Positions 39,185 to 47,063 of a stretch of 64,000 nt of DNA are shown one piece after another (the first letter of the stretch is position 1; every line of letters begins with the position of its first letter). This DNA is from Roseateles_B sp041913905. GTDB lineage: Bacteria; Pseudomonadota; Gammaproteobacteria; Burkholderiales; Burkholderiaceae_C. The translations under genes were made by a program, and so were the position numbers. Below the pieces are notes generated by a model. It worked only from the letters and a program-made list of their open reading frames with translations, was not told the DNA's origin and made no database searches. The DNA is taken from NCBI GenBank assembly GCA_041913905.1, contig JAYSEK010000007.1:1-64000 (forward strand), written 5' to 3'.

Positions 39185-41131
39185 ATGCGCCACCTCAAGG
39201 ATCTGAGCCTGCTGATCCTGGGTCTGGGAGACTCCGGGCTGGCCATGGCCGCGTGGGGCGCGAAGCATGGCGCGGCGCGGATCCAGGTCTGGGACTCGCG
39301 CGAGCAGCCGCCGCAGCTGGCGGCGCTGCGCGAGCAACTGCCCACGGCCGAGTTCCTCCACGGCGAGCTGCCGGAGTCGGCGCTCAATGGCGTGCACCTG
39401 GTGCTGAAGAGCCCGGGCCTGTCGCCGCTGGACGGCCGCCTCGTGCCGCTGCTGTCGCTGGCCAAGGCCACGGGCATCCCGGTGCAGGGTGAGCTGGACC
39501 TCTTCGCCCGCGCCCTGGCCGATCTGAAGGCCGAGCGCCGCTACGAGCCCGCCGTGCTGGCCATCACCGGCACCAATGGCAAGACCACCACCACCTGCAT
39601 GACGGCCCTGCTGGCCGAGCGCGCGGGCAAGCGCGTGGCGGTGGCCGGCAATATCGGCCCGAGCATGCTGGGCCTGCTGGGCGCGGCGATGGACCTGGAG
39701 CCGGCCCCTGTGCCGGTCGAGGCGACTGCCGAAGCGGCTGACGACGACACGCTGCCGCTGGAAGCCGGCAGCGAACTGCCGGCCGAGGCGCCCGAGGCCG
39801 AGGCGCTGCCGGTGGCAGAGGAGGGCGCGGACCAGGTTGAAGCTGATGCCGAGGCCATGGCTGAGCCGGCCGAGCCTGCTGCCGATGACACAGTCGTGCC
39901 CGCTGCCGCCGAGATCGCCAGCGCCGACGCCACCGCAGCCCTGTCTGCCGACGAGCCGTCGACCCTCGACGCCGTCGCCGCGTTGCTGGACGAGCAGCCC
40001 CTGCCCATCAAGCCGCCGCCCCCGAAGCCGCCGGTTTTCGAGCACCTGCCCGAGGTCTGGGTGCTGGAGCTGTCCAGCTTCCAGCTCGACACCGTGCAGG
40101 GCTTCGAGCCCACCGCCGCGGCCGTGCTGAACCTGACCCAGGACCACCTGGACTGGCACGGCGACATGGCCGCCTATGCCCGCGCCAAGGCGCGCATCTT
40201 CGGTCAGCAGGCGCTGATGGTGATCAACCGCGACGATCCGGAGGTCGAGGCCATGGTGCCCGCGCCGGTGCCCGTCAAGCAGGGCCGGGGTCGGCCCACC
40301 AAGATGGTCTCGCGCGAGGTCGTGCGCTTCGGCCTCAATGCGCCGACGAACCCCGGCGACTACGGCCTGGTGGTCGAAGGCGGCATGGCCTGGCTGGTCC
40401 GTGCCCGCGAGTCGGATGACACGGTGAAGCGCAAACCTGTTCGCCCCCACGCCGCGACGCGGCTGCCCCCCGAGGGGGCTGAGAAGGCTTGGGGCGGCCC
40501 GGCGCCTTCTCAGGACGAGCCCGAAGAAATCCTGCTCCAACGCCTGATGCCCGCCGACGCCCTGCGCGTGCGCGGCCGCCACAACGCCGCCAACGCCCTG
40601 GCGGCGCTGGCCCTGGCCTCGGCCGCGGGCTGCGCGCTGGCGCCCATGCTGCATGGCCTGCGCGAGTACCGCGGCGAGCCGCATCGCGTGGAATACGTGG
40701 CCACCGTTCGCGGCGTCGATTTCTATGACGACTCCAAGGGCACCAACGTGGGCGCCACCGTGGCCGCCATCAAGGGCCTGGGCGCGGACCGCGCGCCCGC
40801 GAAGCTGGTGATGATCCTGGGCGGCGACGGCAAGGGGCAGGACTTCTCGCCCCTGCGCGAGGGTCTGGCCCGGCATGCCCGCGCCATCGCCCTGATCGGC
40901 CGCGACGCGCCGGCGCTGATGGCGGTGCTGGAGGGCCTGGACCTGCCCCTGCAGACGCATGAGAGCCTGGAAGCCGCCACGCGCTGGTGCCTGACGCAGG
41001 CCCATGGCGGCGACAGCGTGCTGCTGAGCCCGGCCTGCGCCTCGCTGGACATGTTCCGCAACTACGCCCACCGCGCCGAGGTCTTCGTGGCCACGGTACA
41101 GGAGCTGGCGAACGAGGAGGGCCTGGCCTGA
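39185..41131 (+). CDS. murD: UDP-MurNAc-L-Ala:D-Glu ligase, enlarged by two insertions
   Basis: Adds D-glutamate to UDP-MurNAc-L-Ala. It has 648 residues against roughly 440-510 in most relatives. Core motifs are intact: GLGDSGLA near the N-terminus, P-loop GTNGKTT (129-135), LELSSFQLD (294-302), DHLDWHG, RVRGRHNAANALAALA and YDDSKGTN. A first insertion (about 171-288) is an Ala/Glu/Asp/Pro-rich, strongly acidic stretch ending KPPPPKPPVFEHLPE, placed between GNIGPSML and the LELSSFQLD strand. A second (about 411-455) separates two strands of the central domain and is partly encoded by a GC-hairpin sequence. Both keep the frame. The stop overlaps ftsW by one base. Confidence 0.95.
   Translation: MRHLKDLSLLILGLGDSGLAMAAWGAKHGAARIQVWDSREQPPQLAALREQLPTAEFLHGELPESALNGVHLVLKSPGLSPLDGRLVPLLSLAKATGIPVQGELDLFARALADLKAERRYEPAVLAITGTNGKTTTTCMTALLAERAGKRVAVAGNIGPSMLGLLGAAMDLEPAPVPVEATAEAADDDTLPLEAGSELPAEAPEAEALPVAEEGADQVEADAEAMAEPAEPAADDTVVPAAAEIASADATAALSADEPSTLDAVAALLDEQPLPIKPPPPKPPVFEHLPEVWVLELSSFQLDTVQGFEPTAAAVLNLTQDHLDWHGDMAAYARAKARIFGQQALMVINRDDPEVEAMVPAPVPVKQGRGRPTKMVSREVVRFGLNAPTNPGDYGLVVEGGMAWLVRARESDDTVKRKPVRPHAATRLPPEGAEKAWGGPAPSQDEPEEILLQRLMPADALRVRGRHNAANALAALALASAAGCALAPMLHGLREYRGEPHRVEYVATVRGVDFYDDSKGTNVGATVAAIKGLGADRAPAKLVMILGGDGKGQDFSPLREGLARHARAIALIGRDAPALMAVLEGLDLPLQTHESLEAATRWCLTQAHGGDSVLLSPACASLDMFRNYAHRAEVFVATVQELANEEGLA
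40444..40508 (+). repeat. REP-like GC-hairpin sequence translated within murD
   Basis: GCCCCC-CGA-GGGGGC forms a tight hairpin (about 40464-40478) within a segment that continues into GGCTTGGGGCGGCCC. This resembles the short palindromic intergenic repeats common in Burkholderiales, but here it lies in frame in murD and encodes PHAATRLPPEGAEKAWGG, a stretch with no counterpart in the MurD core. Confidence 0.5.
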
Positions 41132-42399
41132 TGGCTGCCGAAGCGCTTCTCGGCCTGGGTGACAAGCTCCGCGGCTTCCTTTCCGGCGTTCGCCATGACG
41201 CGGGCGGGCCCGAGACCGTGCCGGTGCGGGACTGGGTCTCGACCTCAGCCGGCCAGCCCACGCGGCTGCAGGGCTTCGACATCACCCTGCTGTGGGTCGT
41301 GCTGGCCATGATGGCCCTGGGCCTGCTGATGGTCTATTCGGCCTCCATTGCGATGCCGGACAACCCCAGGTTCGCCAAGTACCTGCCCACGCACTTTCTG
41401 ACCCGCCACATCGTGGCCATCTGCTTCGGTCTGGTGGCCGGCCTGATCACGGTGCAGCTGCCGGTGAGCACCTGGGAGAAGCTGGCGCCCTGGCTCTTCG
41501 TGACGGCTCTGGTTCTGCTGGTGGCGGTGTTGATTCCGCATGTGGGCAAGGGCGTCAACGGCGCGCGGCGCTGGCTGCCGCTGGGCGTGATGAACTTCCA
41601 GCCCTCGGAGCTGGCCAAGCTGGGCATTGCGATGTATGCGGCCAGCTACATGGTCCGCAAGATGGACGTGAAGGAGAACTTCTTCCAGGCGGTGTGGCCC
41701 ATGGCCGTGTCGCTGGCGGTAGTGGGCGTGCTGCTGCTGGCCGAGCCCGACATGGGAGCCTTCATGGTGATCGCGGCGATCGCGATGGGCATCCTCTTCC
41801 TGGGCGGCGTCAACGGCCGCATGTTCTTCCTGATCGTGGCGGTGCTGATCGGCGCCTTCGTGCTGATGATCACCTTCAGCGAGTTCCGCCGCGAGCGCAT
41901 CTTCGCCTACCTCAACCCCTGGGACGAGAAGTACGCACAGGGCAAGGCCTACCAGCTGACCCATTCGCTGATCGCCTTCGGCCGCGGCGAGTTCTTCGGC
42001 CAGGGCCTGGGCGGCAGCCTGGAAAAGCTGCACTACCTGCCCGAGGCGCACACCGACTTCCTGCTGGCCGTGATCGGCGAGGAGCTGGGTTTCGTGGGCG
42101 TGGCCATCGTGATCTTCGGCTTCTTCTGGATGACCCGCCGCATCTTCCACATCGGCCGCCAGGCCATCGCGCTGGACCGCGTCTTCGCGGGGCTTTACGC
42201 GCAGGGCATCGGCATCTGGATGGGGGCGCAGTCCTTCATCAACATGGGCGTGAACCTGGGCGCGCTGCCGACCAAGGGGCTGACGCTGCCGCTGCTGAGC
42301 TTTGGCGGGTCGGCGATCCTGATGAACTGCGTCGCTCTGGCGATCGTGCTCAGGATCGATATTGAAAACCGACAGCTCATGCGAGGAGGCCGAGCATGA
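41131..42399 (+). CDS. ftsW: septal peptidoglycan glycosyltransferase FtsW
   Basis: SEDS-family polymerase of 422 residues that works with FtsI. About ten membrane helices start at DITLLWVVLAMMALGLLMVYSAS. Family blocks are GARRWLPLGVMNFQPSELAKL, the catalytic-aspartate region LAEPDMGAF, AYQLTHSLIAFGRGEFFGQGLG, LPEAHTDFLLAVIGEELG and GLTLPLLSFGGSAILMNC. ATG 41131 overlaps the murD stop by one base. The last coding bases (ENRQLMRGGRA) belong to the first copy of a 98-base tandem repeat that runs on toward murG. Confidence 0.97.
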   Translation: MAAEALLGLGDKLRGFLSGVRHDAGGPETVPVRDWVSTSAGQPTRLQGFDITLLWVVLAMMALGLLMVYSASIAMPDNPRFAKYLPTHFLTRHIVAICFGLVAGLITVQLPVSTWEKLAPWLFVTALVLLVAVLIPHVGKGVNGARRWLPLGVMNFQPSELAKLGIAMYAASYMVRKMDVKENFFQAVWPMAVSLAVVGVLLLAEPDMGAFMVIAAIAMGILFLGGVNGRMFFLIVAVLIGAFVLMITFSEFRRERIFAYLNPWDEKYAQGKAYQLTHSLIAFGRGEFFGQGLGGSLEKLHYLPEAHTDFLLAVIGEELGFVGVAIVIFGFFWMTRRIFHIGRQAIALDRVFAGLYAQGIGIWMGAQSFINMGVNLGALPTKGLTLPLLSFGGSAILMNCVALAIVLRIDIENRQLMRGGRA

Positions 42400-42600
42400 G
42401 GCGCCAGAGCGCAGCGATGGCGCGCACGCCCGCAGGGCGGGCCCAGCGGTTTGGGCGTAGCCAGAACAGACAGCTCATGCGAGGAGGCCGAGCATGAGGC
42501 GCCAGAGCGCAGCGATGGCGCGCACGCCCGCAGGGCGGGCCCTGCGGTTTGGGCGTAGCCAGAACAGGCAATTGATGCGGGGAGGGCGCACATGAGCACC
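42371..42600 (+). repeat. 98-base tandem duplication at the ftsW end, 2.3 copies
   Basis: Copy 1 (42371-42468) and copy 2 (42469-42566) differ by a single base (A or T in GGGCCC[A/T]GCGG). A diverged partial third copy starts at 42567. Each copy begins with sequence able to encode the tail of FtsW; the third, read in its own frame, gives NRQLMRGGRT and a stop. The third copy therefore probably represents the original gene end, and the first two are later duplications. Confidence 0.9.
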
Positions 42601-42669
42601 GCACGGCCGCCCGTAGGGGCTCATTCCCGCCTGGCGGGACAGCACGCAGTGCGAAGGGTGCCCCAATGA
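42592..42669 (+). CDS. 25-codon leader ORF coupled to murG
   Basis: ATG 42592 is preceded by a strong GGGGAGGG ribosome-binding sequence. The ORF runs 25 codons and its TGA overlaps the murG start codon as ATGA. It opens with MST, as MurG does. It appears to have arisen when a 65-base insert (42601-42665), flanked by two ATGAGCACC copies, separated the original murG start from the rest of the gene. A function for the peptide is unlikely; translational coupling is the probable effect. Confidence 0.45.
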   Translation: MSTARPPVGAHSRLAGQHAVRRVPQ

Positions 42670-42674
42670 GCACC
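42592..42674 (+). repeat. 65-base insert flanked by 9-base direct repeats at the murG start
   Basis: ATGAGCACC occurs at 42592-42600 and again at 42666-42674, on either side of 65 bases with no counterpart in a normal ftsW-murG junction. The pattern looks like a target-site duplication or a small segmental duplication. Confidence 0.55.
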
Positions 42675-43748
42675 CGCCACCTCGTCATCATGGCGGCCGG
42701 CACCGGCGGCCACATCATTCCGGGCCTGGCCGTGGCCGAGGAGATGAAGCGCCGCGGCTGGAGCGTCAGCTGGATCGGCACCGAGACGGGCATGGAGAAC
42801 CGCCTCGTGCCGCCCACCGGCATCCCCCTGGACCGCCTGGCTTTCGCCGGCCTGCGCGGCAAGGGGCTCAAGCATGCGGTCACCGGCCTCTTCACACTGG
42901 TGAAGGCCTTCGTGCAGTCCCGCATGGTCTTTGTGACGCGCGACGCCGACGCCGTGCTGGGCATGGGCGGCTATGTCTGCGTGCCCGGCGGCTTCATGGC
43001 CTGGCTGATGCGCAAGCCCCTGGTGCTGGTCAATGCCGATGCCGCGCCGCTGATGTCCAACCGCCTGCTCAAGCCCTTTGCCCGGCGCATCGCCTTCGGC
43101 TTCGAGGGCGAGGCGGCGCAGGCCCTGGGCGACAAGGCCCTGGTCAGCGGCAATCCGGTGCGCGCCGCGATCGAGGCCCTGCCCGCGCCGGCCGAGCGCT
43201 ACGCCGGCCGCAGCGGCCCGCTGCGCCTGCTGGTGGTGGGTGGCTCGCTGGGCGCCAAGGCGCTCAACGACGTGCTGCCCCAGGCGCTGGCCCTGATGCC
43301 GGCCGAGACGCGCCCGGTGGTCGTGCATCAGACCGGCCAGGGCCAGCAGGCCTCGGTGCAGGCGGCGTACAAGGCAGCCGGCGTCGAGGCGGACGTGCGC
43401 CCCTTCATCGACGACATGGCCCAGGAGCTGGCGAGCTGCGACCTGATTCTCTGCCGCGCCGGTGCGGTCACGGTCAGCGAGCTCTGCGCGGCCGGCGTAC
43501 CGGCCATCCTCGTGCCCCTGGTCGTCAAGACCACCTCGCACCAGCGCGACAACGCCGCCTACATGGCGGAGAAGAACGCGGCCCTGCACCTGCCGCAAGG
43601 CGAGCTGACGCCCGAGCGCTTGCAGCAGCTGCTGGCCACGCTCAGCCGCGAGCGCCTGCTGCAGCTCGCCATGAATGCCCGGGCCCTGGCCCGTCCCCAA
43701 GCGGCCTCGCGTGTGGCCGATGAAATCGAGAGGCTGATCAAGCCGTGA
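42666..43748 (+). CDS. murG: lipid II synthase (UDP-GlcNAc transferase)
   Basis: Peripheral inner-membrane GT28 enzyme of 360 residues that adds GlcNAc to lipid I. Visible motifs are the N-terminal GTGGHI glycine loop, a second glycine loop VVGGSLGAKALN, and the UDP-GlcNAc-binding region LILCRAGAVTVSEL. GAAGGG (42653-42658) lies seven bases before ATG 42666. GGGTGC (42656-42661) can pair with GCACCC (42670-42675), placing the start codon in a hairpin loop. The 25-codon leader ORF may open this structure by coupled translation. Confidence 0.96.
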   Translation: MSTRHLVIMAAGTGGHIIPGLAVAEEMKRRGWSVSWIGTETGMENRLVPPTGIPLDRLAFAGLRGKGLKHAVTGLFTLVKAFVQSRMVFVTRDADAVLGMGGYVCVPGGFMAWLMRKPLVLVNADAAPLMSNRLLKPFARRIAFGFEGEAAQALGDKALVSGNPVRAAIEALPAPAERYAGRSGPLRLLVVGGSLGAKALNDVLPQALALMPAETRPVVVHQTGQGQQASVQAAYKAAGVEADVRPFIDDMAQELASCDLILCRAGAVTVSELCAAGVPAILVPLVVKTTSHQRDNAAYMAEKNAALHLPQGELTPERLQQLLATLSRERLLQLAMNARALARPQAASRVADEIERLIKP

Positions 43749-43755
43749 GACGCCC

Positions 43756-45168
43756 ATGAGACACGCCATCAAGCACATCCACTTCGTCGGCATCGGCGGT
43801 GCCGGCATGAGCGGCATCGCCGAGATCCTGCACAACCTGGGCTATGCCGTCTCGGGTTCGGACCAGGGCGAGAGCGCCACCACGCAGCGCCTCGCGCAGC
43901 TGGGCCTGCAGGTGCACATCGGCCATGACGCCGCCCACATTGCCGGCGCCCAGGTGCTGGTCACCTCCACCGCGGTGAAGGCCGACAACCCCGAGGTGCT
44001 GGCCGCCCGCGCCGCGCGCATCCCCGTGGTGCAGCGCGCCGTGATGCTGGCCGAGCTGATGCGGCTGAAGCAGGGCATCGCCATCGCCGGCACGCATGGC
44101 AAGACCACCACCACCTCGCTGGTGACCTCGGTGCTGGCCGAGGCCGGCGTCGACCCCACCTTCGTGATCGGCGGCAAGCTGAACTCGGCCGGCGCGAACT
44201 CGGCGCTGGGGCAGGGCGACTACATCGTGGTTGAGGCCGATGAGTCCGATGCTTCCTTCCTGAACCTGCTGCCCGTGATGGCGGTCGTCACCAACATCGA
44301 CGCCGACCACATGGACACCTATGGCCACGACTTCGCGCGGCTCAAGCAGGCCTTCGTGGACTTCCTGCACCGCATGCCCTTCTACGGCGCGGCCATCCTC
44401 TGCGGCGACGACGAGGGCGTGCGCTCCATCATGCCGCTGGTGTCGCGGCCCATCATCAGCTACGGCCTGGGCGAGCACAACGCGGTGCGCGCCGTGAATG
44501 TGCAGGCGCTGGCCGGCGGCCAGATGCGCTTCACGGTGCAGCGACGCTTCGACGACGAAGCGCTCCCTGAGCTGGACGTCACCCTGAACCTGGCCGGTCA
44601 GCACAATGTGCTCAACGCGCTGGCCGCGATCGCCGTGGCGACCGAGCTGGAGCTGGCGGACGCGCCCATCGTGGCCGCGCTCGCCAAGTTCGGCGGCGTG
44701 GGCCGGCGCTTCCAGCGCTATGGCGATTGCAAGTCCTCCGACGGCGGCCGCTTCACGCTGATCGACGACTACGGCCACCACCCGGTGGAGATGGCCGCCG
44801 TGCTGTCCGCCGCGCGCGGCGCCTTCCCCGGCCGGCGTTTGGTGCTGGTATTCCAGCCGCACCGCTACACCCGCACCCGCGACTGCTTTGCCGACTTCGT
44901 CCGCGTCATCGGCCAGGCCGACGCCGTGCTGCTGAGCGAGGTCTACGCGGCGGGCGAGGCCCCCATCGCGGGCGCCGACGGCCAGGCCCTGGTCGCCGCA
45001 TTGCAGGCGGCGGGCGGCGCTCCGGTCTTCGTGCCGGACGTGGGCCAGCTGCCGGCGGCCATCGCGCGTGAAAGCTGCGATGGTGACGTCGTGATCGTGA
45101 TGGGCGCAGGCTCCATCGGCGCCGTGCCGGCGCGCATCGTTGAATTGCTGAAGGAGGCCACGGCATGA
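43756..45168 (+). CDS. murC: UDP-MurNAc:L-alanine ligase
   Basis: First Mur ligase of the stem-peptide pathway, 470 residues. The N-terminal UDP-binding loop is GIGGAGMSG, the P-loop is GTHGKTT (112-118), VVEADESDASF holds the catalytic acidic residues, and DDYGHHPVE is the MurC signature. The gene follows murG by seven bases and overlaps ddlB by four. Confidence 0.97.
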   Translation: MRHAIKHIHFVGIGGAGMSGIAEILHNLGYAVSGSDQGESATTQRLAQLGLQVHIGHDAAHIAGAQVLVTSTAVKADNPEVLAARAARIPVVQRAVMLAELMRLKQGIAIAGTHGKTTTTSLVTSVLAEAGVDPTFVIGGKLNSAGANSALGQGDYIVVEADESDASFLNLLPVMAVVTNIDADHMDTYGHDFARLKQAFVDFLHRMPFYGAAILCGDDEGVRSIMPLVSRPIISYGLGEHNAVRAVNVQALAGGQMRFTVQRRFDDEALPELDVTLNLAGQHNVLNALAAIAVATELELADAPIVAALAKFGGVGRRFQRYGDCKSSDGGRFTLIDDYGHHPVEMAAVLSAARGAFPGRRLVLVFQPHRYTRTRDCFADFVRVIGQADAVLLSEVYAAGEAPIAGADGQALVAALQAAGGAPVFVPDVGQLPAAIARESCDGDVVIVMGAGSIGAVPARIVELLKEATA

Positions 45169-46148
45169 GCCTGGACCTGAACATCGATCCCAAGGCCCTG
45201 GGCAAGGTCGCCGTGCTCTTCGGCGGTCACAGTGCCGAGCGGCCCGTCTCGCTGATGAGCGGCAGGGGCGTGCTGGAGGCGCTGCTGTCGGTGGGCGTCG
45301 ACGCCCATGCCTTCGACCCGGCCGAGCGCCCGCTGCAGGCGCTCAAGGATGAGGGCTACGAGCGCGCCTTCATCGCGCTGCATGGCCGCGGTGGCGAGGA
45401 CGGCACGCTGCAGGGCGCGCTCGAATGGCTGGGCCTTCCCTACACCGGCTCGGGCGTGACGGCCTCCGGCGTGGCGATGGACAAGACCATGACCAAGCGC
45501 GTCTGGGCTGCCGAAGGCCTGACCACGCCCAAGTACCTGGCCCTGAGCCGCGAGGAGCTGACCCGCGAGCGCATCCGCACCATCCCCGACGAGCTGGGGC
45601 TGCCCGTGGTGGTGAAGCCGCCGCATGAGGGCAGCAGCATCGGCATCACCAAGGCCGTGGGCTATTCGGTGATGCAGGAGGCCGTCGAACTGGCCCTGGG
45701 CTTCGACGACGAGCTGCTCTTCGAGGAGTGCATCGAGGGCCCCGAGCTGACCTGCGCCGTGCTGGGCCAGGGCGCCGAGGCCGTGGTGCTGCCCGTGGTC
45801 GAGATCCGCGCCGTGGGCGGGGACTACAACTTCGAGAACAAGTACGTCACCGACACCACCCAGTACTGCTTCGGCACGCTGCCGCCCGCGCTGGAGGCCG
45901 AGATCCAGCAGATGGTGCTCAAGGCCTACCGCCTGCTGGGCTGCCGCGGCTGGGGCCGCGCCGACCTGATGCTGCGCAAGTCCGACATGAAGCCCTTCCT
46001 GCTGGAGATGAACACCAGCCCGGGCATGACCTCGCATTCGCTGGTGCCCAAGGCCGCCAAGGCCGTGGGCATCGACTATCCGCAGCTGTGCCTGTGGCTG
46101 CTGGCCCAGGCGCGGACGGACCGCGCGCTGCCTCAAGGCAAGACCTGA
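45165..46148 (+). CDS. ddlB: D-alanine:D-alanine ligase
   Basis: ATP-grasp enzyme of 327 residues that makes the D-Ala-D-Ala substrate of MurF. It shows VLFGGHSAERPVSLMSG, LHGRGGEDGTLQG, the ATP-grasp segment VKPPHEGSSIGI, EECIEGPELTCAVL and the metal-binding LLEMNTSPGMTSHS. The start overlaps murC by four bases. Its stop codon TGA lies inside an exact copy of the 14-base repeat (46138-46151). Confidence 0.96.
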   Translation: MSLDLNIDPKALGKVAVLFGGHSAERPVSLMSGRGVLEALLSVGVDAHAFDPAERPLQALKDEGYERAFIALHGRGGEDGTLQGALEWLGLPYTGSGVTASGVAMDKTMTKRVWAAEGLTTPKYLALSREELTRERIRTIPDELGLPVVVKPPHEGSSIGITKAVGYSVMQEAVELALGFDDELLFEECIEGPELTCAVLGQGAEAVVLPVVEIRAVGGDYNFENKYVTDTTQYCFGTLPPALEAEIQQMVLKAYRLLGCRGWGRADLMLRKSDMKPFLLEMNTSPGMTSHSLVPKAAKAVGIDYPQLCLWLLAQARTDRALPQGKT

Positions 46149-46151
46149 CCC
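46138..46151 (-). repeat. 14-base repeat, copy 6, at the ddlB stop codon
   Basis: Exact reverse complement GCAAGACCTGACCC. The TGA within it is the ddlB stop codon, so this copy spans a gene boundary. Confidence 0.8.
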
Positions 46152-46168
46152 CGCCAGGAATCGCTGCC

Positions 46169-47002
46169 ATGCGCGCGCCCAGCCTCACCACCCCGCTGCC
46201 GCCGGACGTCCGTCTGATGAACGGCGTGTCGGCGCTGCTGGTGCTGGGCGTGCTGCTGGCGGCGCTGTGGCTGGGGCTGCAGTGGGTGGTGCGTCTGCCG
46301 GTCTTTGCGATCCGCTCCATCACCGTGGAAGGCGATGTCAACCGCAACAGCGCGGCCTCGCTGCGGGCGAACGCCCTGCCGCGCATGAGCGGCAGCTTCC
46401 TGAGCATGAACCTGCAGCAGACCCGCGCCGCCTTCGAGGCCGTGCCCTGGGTGCGCCACGCCACCGTGCAGCGCCTGTGGCCGGCCCGGCTGCAGGTGAC
46501 GCTGGAAGAGCACGAGCCCGCGGCCTACTGGGAGACCAAGCCCGAAGGCGCCGATGCCGACAGCGACGCCAGCGTCGAGCGTCTGCTGGTCAACAAGCAG
46601 GGTGAGGTCTTCCAGGCCAACCTGGGCGACGTGGAAGACGAGGATCTGCCGCTGCTGTCCGGCCCAGAGAAGAGCTCGGCCCACATGCTGCAACTGTGGC
46701 GGCAGCTGCAGGCCCAGACCGCGCGCCTGGAGGACAGCATCAGCCGACTGGACCTGTCGGGCCGCGGTTCCTGGCGCGCCACGCTGGAGAAGGGCACGGT
46801 CATCGAACTCGGCCGCGGCAGTGACGCCGAAGTGCTGGCCCGCTACGCGCAGTACGTGAGCAGCATCACCCAGATCAGCGCCCGCTTTCATACCGCCGTG
46901 CTCAGCGCGGACCTGCGCCACGTGGATGGCTATGCGGTCCGCCTGCGCGGCATCTCGACCTCAGCAGTGACGCCGGGCAAGCCCGGCGCGAAGAAGAACT
47001 GA
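46169..47002 (+). CDS. ftsQ: cell division protein FtsQ
   Basis: Bitopic division protein of 277 residues. One membrane helix (VSALLVLGVLLAALWLGLQWVV) is followed by a periplasmic POTRA domain (FAIRSITVEGDVNRNSAASL.....MNLQQTRAAFEAVPWVRHATVQRLWPARLQVTLEEHEP) and the FtsQ beta domain. It recruits FtsL and FtsB to the septum. ATG 46169 has CCAGGA upstream. The 61 bp to ftsA contain no promoter that can be named with confidence. Confidence 0.95.
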   Translation: MRAPSLTTPLPPDVRLMNGVSALLVLGVLLAALWLGLQWVVRLPVFAIRSITVEGDVNRNSAASLRANALPRMSGSFLSMNLQQTRAAFEAVPWVRHATVQRLWPARLQVTLEEHEPAAYWETKPEGADADSDASVERLLVNKQGEVFQANLGDVEDEDLPLLSGPEKSSAHMLQLWRQLQAQTARLEDSISRLDLSGRGSWRATLEKGTVIELGRGSDAEVLARYAQYVSSITQISARFHTAVLSADLRHVDGYAVRLRGISTSAVTPGKPGAKKN

Positions 47003-47063
47003 ATGGATATGGACCACCCCCTACCGGCTTCGCCGGCTCTGCGAAGCGGCACGGAGAACTGAC

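Noticed and set aside
42377..42964. Minus-strand frame across the ftsW-murG repeats with internally repeated protein sequence
   Set aside because: The protein repeat only mirrors the 98-base DNA duplication; it is antisense to murG and has no start signal.
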